Source: Catenulispora pinisilvae
Lineage (GTDB): Bacteria > Actinomycetota > Actinomycetes > Streptomycetales > Catenulisporaceae
Length of the DNA: 44,908 nucleotides
Direction of reading: 5' to 3'
NCBI RefSeq assembly: GCF_015356865.1
Contig: NZ_JAAFZA010000068.1
Coordinates: forward strand, 1 to 44,908
Each line of letters begins with the position of its first letter. Position 1 is the first letter of the stretch. Both the position numbers and the translations under genes were made by a program. Below the pieces are notes generated by a model that was not told the origin of the DNA, did no database searches, and saw only the letters and a program-made list of their open reading frames with translations. This document shows positions 31,384 to 39,586 of the stretch, one piece after another.

Positions 31384-32229
31384 TCAGGAAGCGAGCACGC
31401 GCTGCTTCTCCTCCTCGATGTCGTATCCGGCCGGCGGCCATTTCGGATCCAGCCGCTCCAGCGTCTCCACCAACAGGTTGGTGATCGCGAAGTTCCGGTA
31501 CCACTTGCGGTCGGCCGGGATCACGTACCAGGGCGCCGTCTCGGTCGAGGTCAGGTTCAACGCGGCCTGATACGCCTCCTTGTACGCCGGCCAGAGCTTG
31601 CGCTCGGCGACGTCGTTGGTGCTGTACTTCCACAGCTTGGTGGGATCGTCCAGGCGGGCCAGCAGCCGTTCCTTCTGGGTGTCGCGGCTGATGTGCAGGA
31701 AGCACTTGACCACGGTCGTGCCCTGGTCGGCGAGTTCCTGCTCGAACTCGTTGATCAGGCCGTAGCGCAGCTCCCACTGCTCGCGCGGGACCAGGTCGCG
31801 GACCCGGACGATGAGGACGTCCTCGTAGTGGCTGCGGTCGAAGACCCCGACCACGCCGGGCTTCGGCAGGGCCTTGCGGATCCGCCACAGGAAGTCGTGG
31901 GACAACTCCTCCTTGCTCGGGGCCTTGAAGGAGGTGATGTGCAGCCCGCCGGGGTCCATGACGCCGGCCACGTGCTTGACCGTGCCGCCCTTTCCCGAGG
32001 TGTCCATGCCCTGCAACACCAGCAACAGGCTCTGGCGGGCCGGCTCGGTGCCGCCACGGGACTGCGCGAACAGCCGCTCCTGGAGGTCGGCCAGGCGGGC
32101 CGCGAGTTTCGGCAGCTTCTGCAGCGCCTCGGATTTCGAGTCCACGCCGGGGTGCGCGTCGGACGCCAGCTTGGACAGCTTGACCGGGGAATCGGGGGCC
32201 CGCAGCAGGTGCGTGTAGGACTTCGCCAT
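31384..32229 (-). CDS. ppk2: Polyphosphate kinase 2 family protein
   Basis: A 281-residue PPK2-type P-loop kinase: Walker A GMDTSGKGG (74-82), Walker B region GVVGVFDRSHYED (125-137), and the lid segment ISRDTQKERLLARLDDPTKLWKY. These enzymes transfer phosphate between polyphosphate and nucleotides. This single-domain length fits the PPK2 nucleotide phosphotransferases, but AMP against ADP preference is not readable here. ATG 32229 has no strong ribosome site. It is cytoplasmic. It lies 183 bp after zapE on the same strand. Confidence 0.9.
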   Translation of the reverse strand: MAKSYTHLLRAPDSPVKLSKLASDAHPGVDSKSEALQKLPKLAARLADLQERLFAQSRGGTEPARQSLLLVLQGMDTSGKGGTVKHVAGVMDPGGLHITSFKAPSKEELSHDFLWRIRKALPKPGVVGVFDRSHYEDVLIVRVRDLVPREQWELRYGLINEFEQELADQGTTVVKCFLHISRDTQKERLLARLDDPTKLWKYSTNDVAERKLWPAYKEAYQAALNLTSTETAPWYVIPADRKWYRNFAITNLLVETLERLDPKWPPAGYDIEEEKQRVLAS

Positions 32230-32339
32230 GAAGGAAGCCTGCCATCCGGGTTACCGGTTCGCACGTCATGGGAGCCGTTCCGGCGCTCGCGGGGAGGTGG
32301 GACGGCGAGCGGGGCGGTCGCGGGGACGACTGGCAGGCG

Positions 32340-32383
32340 GGTCAGGCTGTGGTCAAGCTGGTCAGGCGGCAGGCTGGTCAGGC
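32340..32383 (+). repeat. Short direct repeats GGTCAGGC
   Basis: GGTCAGGC occurs at 32340, 32360 and 32376, with a variant GGTCAAGC at 32351, in the gap upstream of ppk2. It could be a degenerate tandem repeat or regulator sites. Confidence 0.4.
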
Positions 32384-32412
32384 CCGGACCGCGCCGGCCG
32401 ACGCAAGGTCGG

Positions 32413-33492
32413 TCAGACGTGGGCCGGGTCGTGGGTCGCGGCCAGTGCCGCGCCGTCCCGGGCCAGCGCGGTGATGCGGGAGACCGCGCGCAGGTACTTC
32501 TTGCGGTAGCCGCCGCGCAGCAGCTCGGGCGTGAACAGGTCGCCGAGCGGCGTGCCGGAGGCGACCACCGGAACCTTGCGGTCGTAGAGCCGGTCTATCA
32601 GAACCACCAGGCGCAGGGCGACGTTCTGGTCGTCCAGCGGCCGGACGCCGGTGAGCCCGACCGCGCTGACGCCGTCTATCAGGGCGCCGTAGCGGCTGGG
32701 GTGGACCGCCGCCAGCTCGTGGGTCAGGCCGTCGAAGGAGTCCAGGGTGGCGCCGGGAAGCTCGTCGGCGGTGCGGACCACGACGTCCTCGGCGACCGGG
32801 GCCGGCGGCGTCGGCAGGTCGCGGTGCCGGTAGTCGGGGCCGTCCACGCGGATCACTTCGAAGCGCGCGGACAGAGCCTGGATCTCGCGGAGGAAGTCGG
32901 CGGCGGCGAACCGGCCCTCGCCGAGCTTGTCCGGCAGCGTGTTGGAGGTCGCGGCCAGCTTCACGCCGCGGTCGGACAGCCGGGTGAGCAGGGTGGAGAC
33001 CAGGACGGTGTCGCCGGGGTCGTCGAGTTCGAACTCGTCGATGCAGACCAGCGCGAAGTCCGACAGCCGCTCCACGGCGGCGTTGAAGCCGAGGGCGCCG
33101 ACCAGGCTGGTGTACTCGACGAAGGTTCCGTATGCCTTCTTCTCACGCGGGGCCGGGGACTCGTGCCAAACCGAGGCCAGCAGGTGGGTCTTGCCGACGC
33201 CGAAACCGCCGTCGAGGTAGACGCCGATCGCGCCGGACGCGGGAGCCTTCTTCTTGAACAGCCCGCCGCTCTTCTTCGGCGCGGCGCCCACGGTCGCGGC
33301 GAAGGCCTGCAACCGGTCACGGGCCGCGGTCTGGCTGGGCTCGGCCGGGTTCGGCAGGTAGCTGGAGAACCGCACCTGGTCGAAACGCGGCGGCGGGACC
33401 AGGTCGGCGACCAGCCGGTCCGCACCGACTTCGGGCCGGCGGCCGACGAGGGTCGCGGCATTCGCGGAGACTATCGGAGCAGACGTCGGCAC
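32413..33492 (-). CDS. zapE: Cell division protein ZapE (AFG1-like ATPase)
   Basis: A 359-residue AAA-type ATPase: FSSYLPNPAEPSQTAARDRL near the N terminus, Walker A GGFGVGKTHL (about 95-104), Walker B LVCIDEFELDD, sensor SNTLPDKLGEGRF. This is the AFG1/ZapE family; in E. coli ZapE acts at the division septum. The GTG start at 33492 has GGAAGG directly before it, which is too close for a normal ribosome site, so the true start may differ slightly. It is divergent from the RibD-like gene, a neighbourhood often seen in actinomycetes. Confidence 0.88.
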   Translation of the reverse strand: MPTSAPIVSANAATLVGRRPEVGADRLVADLVPPPRFDQVRFSSYLPNPAEPSQTAARDRLQAFAATVGAAPKKSGGLFKKKAPASGAIGVYLDGGFGVGKTHLLASVWHESPAPREKKAYGTFVEYTSLVGALGFNAAVERLSDFALVCIDEFELDDPGDTVLVSTLLTRLSDRGVKLAATSNTLPDKLGEGRFAAADFLREIQALSARFEVIRVDGPDYRHRDLPTPPAPVAEDVVVRTADELPGATLDSFDGLTHELAAVHPSRYGALIDGVSAVGLTGVRPLDDQNVALRLVVLIDRLYDRKVPVVASGTPLGDLFTPELLRGGYRKKYLRAVSRITALARDGAALAATHDPAHV

Positions 33493-33549
33493 CCTTCCAA
33501 TGTCGCAGGCCAGAGTGGGTGTCCCGGACCATCCGGGGGGTGTAGTTGA

Positions 33550-33559
33550 TCACATGTGA
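33550..33559. promoter_or_regulatory. Perfect palindrome in the zapE/reductase divergent region
   Basis: TCACATGTGA lies nearly midway in the 144-bp divergent intergenic region, 58 bp from zapE and 78 bp from the reductase. Related TCAC/GTGA words follow (GGTCACAAAG). It is a candidate operator for a dimeric regulator. Confidence 0.4.
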
Positions 33560-33636
33560 AGCCGGTCACAAAGCCTTGTGCGACGGGTGGATGCGCCGCG
33601 CGTGTCAGAAGTCTCCTGGTGTGATTCGCTGGACCC

Positions 33637-34413
33637 ATGTATCAGCTGCTGCCACCGCCGCCCCGCAACCGCCAGGTCGACCTGGCCGAGGTCTACGCCT
33701 ATCCCGCAGGCGCGCCGCGCTGGGTGCGGGCCAACATGGTCGCCACCGTCGACGGTGCCGCGACCGCCGGCGGCAAGTCGGAGGGCATCTCCGGGGAGGC
33801 GGACAAGCGGATCTTCGGGGTGCTGCGGGCGCTGGCGGACGTGGTGCTGGTCGGAGCGGGCACCGCGCGCGCCGAGCAGTACCGCCCGGCGCGGGTGCGG
33901 GAGCAGTACCAGGCCGCCCGCGCCGCCGCCGGTCAGGCCCCGACCGCGGCCATCGCCGTGGTCTCCCGCGCGATGGACCTGGACTGGTCGCAGCCGCTGT
34001 TCACCTCCCCCGCGGTGCCGACCATCGTGCTCACCGCCACCGACGCCCCGCAGGACCGCATCGACGCCGCCGCCGGGGCCGGGGCCGAGGTGATCGCGGC
34101 CGGGACCGGCTCGGTCGACCTGGCGCTGGCCGTGGAGCGGCTGGCCGAGCGCGGGCTGGGGCGGATCCTGTGCGAGGGCGGGCCGCACCTGCTCGGGCAG
34201 CTGGCGGCGGCCGGGAAGCTGGACGAGCTGTGCCTGTCGGTGGCGCCGCAGCTGCGCGGCGGGGACTCGATGCGGGTCCTGGCCGGGCCGGACCTTACGG
34301 ACGGGTTACCGCTGATCCTGCACAGCCTGCTCACGGAAGACGGATTCCTCTTCGCGCGTTATCTAGTCGGAGGAACACACGGTTCCGCAGCCGGTCCCGG
34401 TAAGGAAGGGTGA
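33637..34413 (+). CDS. Pyrimidine reductase family (RibD C-terminal domain) protein
   Basis: A 258-residue reductase of the dihydrofolate-reductase-like RibD C-terminal fold: RANMVATVDGAATAGGKSEG, IFGVLRALADVVLVGAGTARAE, ILCEGGPHLLGQL and LSVAPQLRGGDS are all signature segments. No N-terminal deaminase is present, so it is not a full RibD. The NADPH-dependent substrate may be a pyrimidine but is unproven. Its codon 224 is TTA (34306-34308), a rare leucine codon in such genomes. GTGA at its stop overlaps msrB upstream sequence. Confidence 0.85.
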   Translation: MYQLLPPPPRNRQVDLAEVYAYPAGAPRWVRANMVATVDGAATAGGKSEGISGEADKRIFGVLRALADVVLVGAGTARAEQYRPARVREQYQAARAAAGQAPTAAIAVVSRAMDLDWSQPLFTSPAVPTIVLTATDAPQDRIDAAAGAGAEVIAAGTGSVDLALAVERLAERGLGRILCEGGPHLLGQLAAAGKLDELCLSVAPQLRGGDSMRVLAGPDLTDGLPLILHSLLTEDGFLFARYLVGGTHGSAAGPGKEG

Positions 34414-34418
34414 GTCAC

Positions 34419-34817
34419 ATGGTCGAGAAGGTGGAGAAGACCGAGACGGAGTGGCGGTCGTTGCTGACGCCGATGGAGTTCGCGGTGCTGCGCGAGGCCG
34501 GGACGGAGCAGCCGTGGAGCGGGGACTACGTGTCCACGCACACGGAGGGGACGTACCACTGTCGCGCTTGTGACGCGCCGTTGTTCCGGTCCCAGGCGAA
34601 GTACGACTCGCACTGCGGGTGGCCGTCGTTCTACGAGCCCGGCGAGGGCGACGCGGTGACGCTGCTCCAGGACACGAGCCACGGGATGGTGCGGACCGAG
34701 GTGCGCTGCGCGGCTTGCGGATCGCATCTGGGGCACGTGTTCGACGACGGTCCGGTGGACCACGGCGGGCAGCGGTACTGCATCAACTCAGTGAGCTTGA
34801 AGCTGGACGAGGCCTGA
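34419..34817 (+). CDS. msrB: Peptide-methionine (R)-S-oxide reductase
   Basis: A 132-residue enzyme that repairs methionine-R-sulfoxide. Zinc cysteines are Cys48/Cys51 (HCRAC) and Cys97/Cys100 (RCAAC); catalytic Cys121 lies in RYCINSVSL. GWPSFYEP and GSHLGHVFDDGP are present. The start chosen is ATG 34419 because GGAAGG (34404-34409) is 9 nt before it; GTG 34410 overlaps the upstream stop and would add three residues. Probably co-transcribed with the reductase. Confidence 0.94.
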   Translation: MVEKVEKTETEWRSLLTPMEFAVLREAGTEQPWSGDYVSTHTEGTYHCRACDAPLFRSQAKYDSHCGWPSFYEPGEGDAVTLLQDTSHGMVRTEVRCAACGSHLGHVFDDGPVDHGGQRYCINSVSLKLDEA

Positions 34818-34845
34818 TCCTCTCCGGCTCTTCGTCTCCTCACGC

Positions 34846-35661
34846 TCAGTCGCCGCGCTGCCAGCGCATGGCACCCGCGGCGATGCCGAGCAGGGCCACC
34901 GTCGCCAGCAGGGCGGTGGCCGCGAGGGACGTCGGCGGGAGCGGGTGCACACCCGACTTCAGCGGCGGCCACGCGGTCAGCACGCGGGGGTTGAGGAGCG
35001 AGGACAGCACGGGGGTGTTCCGTAGGGACTGCTCGGCGTCGGTCAGGGCCTTGGCGACGCCGGGCATCCCGGTCAGCAGCCGGCCGGCGGCCACCGGCAC
35101 GGCCAGCGCCACGACCGCCACGGCCACCGCGACCGACACCCGGTACCAGGCGGTCAGCCACCCGATGGCGAGGCCGAACAACCCGGCCGCCATCGCCGCC
35201 GCGGCTGCCGGGGCCACGCCCTGGAGCACGGGGTCGGCGGCGGCGCCGTCGGGGATCAGCGTGCGGTCGCCGGCGTAAGCCCACGCCAGCGCGAGGGCGT
35301 AGCCGAGGGCGGCGGCCAGGGCGACCAGCGCGCCGGTGAGGGCGGACAGGAGCGCGGTCAGCGTGGCCTTGGCGACCGTCAGCCACGCCCGCCGAGGCAC
35401 CACGGCGAGGGTCACGTAGCGCATCTCGTGGTGCCGCTCATGTCCCGAGGAGGCGGCACCGATCACGACCGCCGCGGCCAACGCGGGCAACGTCCCCGCC
35501 AGCCGCAACAAGGCGACGATCCGCTCCGAGGCACCCGCCGACACCGCCAACGCGGCCGCCACCCCGAACGCGGCGGCCACCACGGCCGCACCCCCCGGCA
35601 CCCGCCGAGTGGCCCGCAGGCTCCCCAACCGGCGAAGTTCGTAACGGAACGCGGCGATCAT
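34846..35661 (-). CDS. ABC-2 type transporter permease
   Basis: A 271-residue protein with six predicted membrane segments and the start MIAAFRYELRRLGSLRATR, typical of ABC-2 permeases. The sequence SSGHERHHEMRYVTLAVVPRR matches the cytoplasmic gate region of such families. Its ATG overlaps the upstream ATPase stop as ATGA, which identifies the partner. Substrate and direction are unknown; small ABC-2 systems often export lipids or antibiotics. Confidence 0.75.
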   Translation of the reverse strand: MIAAFRYELRRLGSLRATRRVPGGAAVVAAAFGVAAALAVSAGASERIVALLRLAGTLPALAAAVVIGAASSGHERHHEMRYVTLAVVPRRAWLTVAKATLTALLSALTGALVALAAALGYALALAWAYAGDRTLIPDGAAADPVLQGVAPAAAAAMAAGLFGLAIGWLTAWYRVSVAVAVAVVALAVPVAAGRLLTGMPGVAKALTDAEQSLRNTPVLSSLLNPRVLTAWPPLKSGVHPLPPTSLAATALLATVALLGIAAGAMRWQRGD

Positions 35662-37694
35662 GCGGAAGCATCCTGCTCTGCCGGGGCCGCCTCCGCGACC
35701 GGAGGGTGCTGCTGGCTGGGCGTTGTCTGCTGGCCGGGCGCCTGCTGGCCAGACGCCTGCTGACCGGACGCCTGCTGACCGGCTGTCTGCTGGCCCTGCG
35801 ACGCCCGCGCTGCGACGGCGCGCCACGGGGTCATGCCGTCGCTCGCCTCGGCGGCGGGCTCGACGGTCGCAGTCGCGACGGTGAAGGGCACGGCGGGTTG
35901 GCCGAGGCTTGCGGGCGGTTCGAGCGACGCCGCAGGAGGCTGCGACTCGGCTTTGTTGCGGCCCCGCCGGAGGCCGAACGGGCTGCCGTGGCGCAGTGAT
36001 TCGGAGCCGGCGCTGGAGGTGTCGGCCTTCTTGGGTTGGGCGGCCGACCAACGTGAATGGGCAACCGAGCCCTGCGAGCGCCAGGAACCGGCGCTCGGTT
36101 TGGGTGCCTCAGCGACGCTCGGCTTGGGCGCCTCGCTGACATGAGTCGCCGACAGGTCCGGCGCTGTGGTCGCCGCCCGCGATGCCGATTCGGTCGCCGC
36201 CGACTCGCGCGGCTCGGCAACCGAGCCCTGCGATGGCCACACGCCGGTTTGTGCGAGCTGACGCTCAGTCTCGGCAGCGGTCTCATGCGGCGCCGGATCA
36301 CTCGCCGCACCACTCGCCGCAGACTCCCGTTGCCGTGATGGCCACACGCCAATGCCCTGGCTCACCTGGCTGGCCTCAGCAGCCGCGACAGCTTCGTGCA
36401 GCTCAGCGATCAAGCTCTCCGAGGACCGCCCGCCAGCACCATTCCGTGCCGCCTCGCCAGCCTCAGCCACCTGCGGCTCAGCCATCGCGGTAGCGGCGTG
36501 CGCTCCGACCAGCTCCTCGTGAGCACCAGCCACTGGCACCTGCGGCTCAGCCATCGCGGCGGTGACCCCGACCTGCGCCCCGACCAGCTCCTCGCGGACG
36601 GCGGCCGCCGGCACCTGCTGCTCAGCCATCGCAGTGGCGGCGCCGGCCTGGGCTCCAACCAGCTCCTCGCGGACGGCGGCCGCCGGCACCTGTGCCTCGA
36701 CCACCTCCGCCTCTTCGATCTCCTCCGCGACCATCCGCACCCCCGAGTGCCAGGCGGTGGTGCGGTTGAGGCCGGGCAGGAGCTCCTTCTGGCGCGGGAC
36801 CGGGCGCAGGCCGAAGACGTCGTCGTCGTGGCCGATCTCGCTGAGCTCGTGCAGGCAGATCCCGGTGACGTGGGCGATCTCGCCGATGCGGGCCCGGTCC
36901 AGGCCGCGGACCTGGAGGGCGCCGGGGCCGGCGGCGGCCAGGGCGGCGCCTTCGGACTCCAGGGCCGCGGCCAGGCGCGCGGCCTGGGGGCTGCGGACCT
37001 GGACGACGGTGGCGCGGCTTTCGTCGAAGACCTCGGCGGCGGAGCGGCTGGCGATGACCCGGCTGACGCCGTCCTGCTCGTCGCGGCGCAGGACGACGAC
37101 GTGGTCGGCGGTGCCGGACAGGGTGTCGGGGTCGGTGGCCGCGACCAGGACGGTGCGGCCCTGGGCTGCGTAGGCGCGGATCAGGGCGTGGAACCAGGAC
37201 ATGCCGTGGCTGTCCAGGGCCCGGGGCTCGTCCAGGATCAGGGCTGCGGGGTCGCCGAGCAGGGCCGCGGCGATGGCCAGGCGCTGGCGCTGGCCCGGGT
37301 CGAGGCGGCCGCAGCGGACCGTGGCCTGTGTGGACAGCCCCGCGACCTCCAGGACCTCGGCGACGCGGGACTTGGGGACGCCGCCGCCGGCCGAGTAGAG
37401 CTGTAGGTGGGCCTGCACGGTGCGGCCCGGGTGGACGGCGTCGGGGTTCAGGGCCAGGCCCACCTCGCGGACCGCGGGCCGCAGGGCGCGGTAGGGACGC
37501 CCGCCGAACAGGGTGCGGCCGCCGCCGGCCTCGAGTTCGACCATCAGGCGCAGGACTGTGGACTTTCCCGTACCCGGGGCCCCGAGCAGGGCTGTGACCT
37601 GGCCCGGGTACACATCGAACGAGACCTTCTCCACGGGACCACCGCCCGCGCCGCGGGATCGGCGGGTGCTGGTCAGCTCGATCGCCTCGATCAC
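35658..37694 (-). CDS. ABC transporter ATPase with long repetitive C-terminal extension
   Basis: A 678-residue protein starting GTG 37694, with GAGGAG 5 nt before it. Residues 1-230 are an ABC ATPase: Walker A GAPGTGKST (38-46) and Walker B ALILDEP (151-157). The signature is LDPGQRQR (131-138) in place of LSGGQ, no Gln is seen at the Q-loop position (LALNPD), and the H-loop histidine is replaced (VAATDPD). Residues 230-320 resemble the usual accessory domain. The last 350 residues are Ala/Glu/Ser/Gln-rich and repetitive: three 23-25 residue repeats (335-407), repeated WPSQGSVAEPRES-type segments, and a GQQAS block near the end. The ABC-2 permease overlaps its stop. The tail is probably disordered; its role is unknown. 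Confidence 0.75.
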   Translation of the reverse strand: MIEAIELTSTRRSRGAGGGPVEKVSFDVYPGQVTALLGAPGTGKSTVLRLMVELEAGGGRTLFGGRPYRALRPAVREVGLALNPDAVHPGRTVQAHLQLYSAGGGVPKSRVAEVLEVAGLSTQATVRCGRLDPGQRQRLAIAAALLGDPAALILDEPRALDSHGMSWFHALIRAYAAQGRTVLVAATDPDTLSGTADHVVVLRRDEQDGVSRVIASRSAAEVFDESRATVVQVRSPQAARLAAALESEGAALAAAGPGALQVRGLDRARIGEIAHVTGICLHELSEIGHDDDVFGLRPVPRQKELLPGLNRTTAWHSGVRMVAEEIEEAEVVEAQVPAAAVREELVGAQAGAATAMAEQQVPAAAVREELVGAQVGVTAAMAEPQVPVAGAHEELVGAHAATAMAEPQVAEAGEAARNGAGGRSSESLIAELHEAVAAAEASQVSQGIGVWPSRQRESAASGAASDPAPHETAAETERQLAQTGVWPSQGSVAEPRESAATESASRAATTAPDLSATHVSEAPKPSVAEAPKPSAGSWRSQGSVAHSRWSAAQPKKADTSSAGSESLRHGSPFGLRRGRNKAESQPPAASLEPPASLGQPAVPFTVATATVEPAAEASDGMTPWRAVAARASQGQQTAGQQASGQQASGQQAPGQQTTPSQQHPPVAEAAPAEQDASA
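35705..35800 (-). repeat. 15-bp tandem repeats encoding GQQAS-type units
   Basis: Five-residue units GQQTA, GQQAS, GQQAS, GQQAP and GQQTT occur in a row, encoded by 15-bp units, near the C-terminal end of the ATPase gene. Confidence 0.65.
36474..36692 (-). repeat. Three 69-75 bp tandem repeats in the ATPase gene
   Basis: Each unit encodes about 25 residues, for example QVPAAAVREELVGAQ followed by a Met-Ala-Glu ending. Units 1 and 2 are nearly identical; the third is two residues shorter and more diverged. Confidence 0.7.
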
Positions 37695-37802
37695 CGCGAC
37701 TCCTCTTGCTCCGGGCCCGACCCGCCGCGCGGCGCCGGGAGGTCCGGCAGCCGGTGTCCAGTGATTGATCACCGTCCGCGACATCGCTGTCCGCTACGGT
37801 AG

Positions 37803-37818
37803 CCGTGATCACTCACGG
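37803..37818. promoter_or_regulatory. Inverted repeat in the divergent region upstream of the ATPase
   Basis: CCGTGATCACTCACGG (CCGTGA / TCACGG arms). Nearby are TGATTGATCACCG (about 37761-37773) and ATCAC...GTGAT (37830-37847). Several GTGA/TCAC arms in 90 bp suggest operator sites for a regulator of one or both divergent genes. Confidence 0.4.
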
Positions 37819-37943
37819 GACCGGGGGAAATCACCGTGAAGAGTGATGAAGTGTCGCAGCAGGTTGCCTACCGCCAGGTTCTAGACAACCCCCCTCGGGC
37901 GTGCGCACCATGAGAGGAACCCCCACTCGCGAGGAGGTCTGCA

Positions 37944-38234
37944 ATGGACCTCGCACCCGCCGTACCCCTTTCCGCCGCCATCGCCGAACACCTGGCCGCG
38001 ACCGAAGGCGAACACGGGCTGTACGCCGAGATCGTCGCCGCCGACCCGCGCCTGACCTTCGCCGTAGAGAACCTGATCCGCGAGCACGCCGAACTGCGCG
38101 CCGTGCAGTGCGACCTGGCGGGCATGGGCGACAAACAGCTGGCCGACCTGGCCCGCCGGCTCAACCGGCACTGCCAGCGCGGGAACGACCTGGTCCACGA
38201 GGCCTACGTCGTGGACCTGGGCGGGGAGACCTGA
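37944..38234 (+). CDS. Small helical protein of unknown function
   Basis: A 96-residue, probably all-helical protein that I do not recognise. It contains AEHLAATEGEHGLYAEIV, a second helix with LIREHAELRAVQCDLAGMG and a final RRLNRHCQRGNDLVHEAYVV. Several His and Glu residues are spaced along helices, which might bind metal, but no family motif is clear. GAGGAGG lies just before ATG 37944, so translation is convincing. It is transcribed divergently from the ATPase/permease pair. Confidence 0.65.
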   Translation: MDLAPAVPLSAAIAEHLAATEGEHGLYAEIVAADPRLTFAVENLIREHAELRAVQCDLAGMGDKQLADLARRLNRHCQRGNDLVHEAYVVDLGGET

Positions 38235-38277
38235 GCCGAGGTCCGGTTCAGCCGGTCCACAGGCTCGGTTCCACCAG

Positions 38278-38345
38278 TTCAGACCGCGCAGCCTCTTCAG
38301 ACCGCGCAGCCCCTTCAGACGCACAGCCCCTTCAGACACTCAGTC
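38278..38345 (+). repeat. Imperfect 18-bp tandem repeat between convergent genes
   Basis: Two full 18-nt units, each TTCAGACCGCGCAGCC plus two bases (38278-38295 and 38296-38313), then a 17-nt unit (38314-38330) and a truncated diverged one (38331-38345). The last unit covers the stop of the Nudix gene. Confidence 0.7.
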
Positions 38346-39122
38346 TCCGGACGGCCGCAGCATCGGCGGGTTCAGCAACGTCGCGTTCCCCCGCCGGAAC
38401 AGCTGCGCCGGCCGGCCACCCTGCCGCGAGGTGGTGCCGCCGGTCGGCACCAGGAAGCCCGGTGTCCCGGTCACCTTCCGGTGGAAGTTCCGCGGATCGA
38501 GCTGCACGCCCCACACCGCCTCGTAGACGTTGCGCAGCTCCCCCACGGTGAACTCCGGCGGGCAGAACGCCGCGGCCAGCGACGAGTACTCGATCTTCGA
38601 CCTGGCCCGCTCGATCCCGTCGGCCAGGATCCGCGCGTGGTCGAAGGCCAGCCCCTCCGAACCGGGCAGCGTGACGACCGGCAGCCACTCGGCCGCCCGC
38701 GCGTCGCCCCCGGCCGCCGGGAACGGCCCCTCAGAACCCTCCTGCAGCGAGGTCAACGGCGCGAGCGCCAGATACGCCACCGACACCACCCGCATCCGCG
38801 GGTCCCGGTCCGGGGTGCCGTAGCTGGCCAGCTGCTCCAGGTGCACGCCGTGGTCGGGCACGCCCTGCGAATCCTGCCCGGCGACCTCCAGCCCCAGCCC
38901 GGTCTCCTCGGCCAGCTCCCGCACCGCGGCGTCGCCCAGACTCTCGTCGGGCTTCACGAACCCGCCGGGCAGCGCCCACCGGTCCGCGAACGGCGGCTCC
39001 CCCCGCCGCACGGCCAGGACGCTCAGCCCCGGTTCGGCCACGGTCAGCACGACCAGATCCACGGTCACCGCGAACGGCGGATAGTCGGTCGGGTCGTACT
39101 CCGGGTCGAGGTCCTGTGGCAT
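38340..39122 (-). CDS. Nudix hydrolase with C-terminal winged-helix domain (NrtR-like)
   Basis: A 260-residue protein. The Nudix box is complete, G54 to L76: GFVKPDE, then REL and AEETGL with all catalytic Glu residues. The C-terminal part (about 190-260) contains [15 protein letters not shown] and [10 protein letters not shown], the winged helix of the NrtR family. NrtR members sense ADP-ribose derivatives and repress NAD-salvage genes; many have lost the catalytic residues, which this one keeps, so it could be a hydrolase or both. ATG 39122. No NAD gene is adjacent. Confidence 0.85.
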   Translation of the reverse strand: MPQDLDPEYDPTDYPPFAVTVDLVVLTVAEPGLSVLAVRRGEPPFADRWALPGGFVKPDESLGDAAVRELAEETGLGLEVAGQDSQGVPDHGVHLEQLASYGTPDRDPRMRVVSVAYLALAPLTSLQEGSEGPFPAAGGDARAAEWLPVVTLPGSEGLAFDHARILADGIERARSKIEYSSLAAAFCPPEFTVGELRNVYEAVWGVQLDPRNFHRKVTGTPGFLVPTGGTTSRQGGRPAQLFRRGNATLLNPPMLRPSGD

Positions 39123-39244
39123 TGGACCATCGTAGCGTGATGTCGTCAGGGTGACGAGAACTGGGGTCGGCCGACCGGATCACGGCAGGTGGGCACCCGC
39201 TTAAATCACCGGAGCCGCATGAGTCCTCCGAATACGATCGTCAT

Positions 39245-39586
39245 ATGGCGAATGAGGATCCTGCGTGGATCACAGTGATCGGCTACGAGAACCTGCCGGG
39301 CTGCCCGGCCCCGGTGCGCGCCGTCGCCCTTTGACTGATCGACCGCGGCATCGACTGGTTCCCGTTCGACCTCACAGACGTCCGCATCGACTTGTACTGC
39401 GGAATCCGTGGCGACGGGCACTGGCACGGCACGTTCTCGATCAAGCTCCGCGCGGACCAGCTCCGGCGCCTGGGCCTGCACCCGGACCAGCCCTGGTCCC
39501 ACGTCACCGGCCCCGGCCGCCCGGCCTGGGCGCACGCCGAAGCCCTGCGGCACATGGTCGGCTCACCGAAGCACCGACGCGGCTAA
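39245..39586 (+). pseudogene. Small unknown gene interrupted by an in-frame TGA
   Basis: From ATG 39245 the frame reads MANEDPAWITVIGYENLPG and onward to codon 29, then TGA at 39332-39334, followed in the same frame by LIDRGIDWFPFDLTDVRIDL and a normal-looking segment DGHWHGTFSIKLRADQLRRL to TAA at 39584-39586. Both halves have coding character in one frame, so one substitution would restore a 113-residue protein. TGA followed by C is a context prone to read-through. Selenocysteine is unlikely without selenoprotein genes. I do not recognise the family. It overlaps the next gene end by 24 nt. Confidence 0.55.

Noticed and set aside
39332..39334. Selenocysteine at the in-frame TGA
   Set aside because: No nearby selenoprotein machinery or SECIS-like hairpin; the protein has no redox motif at that position.
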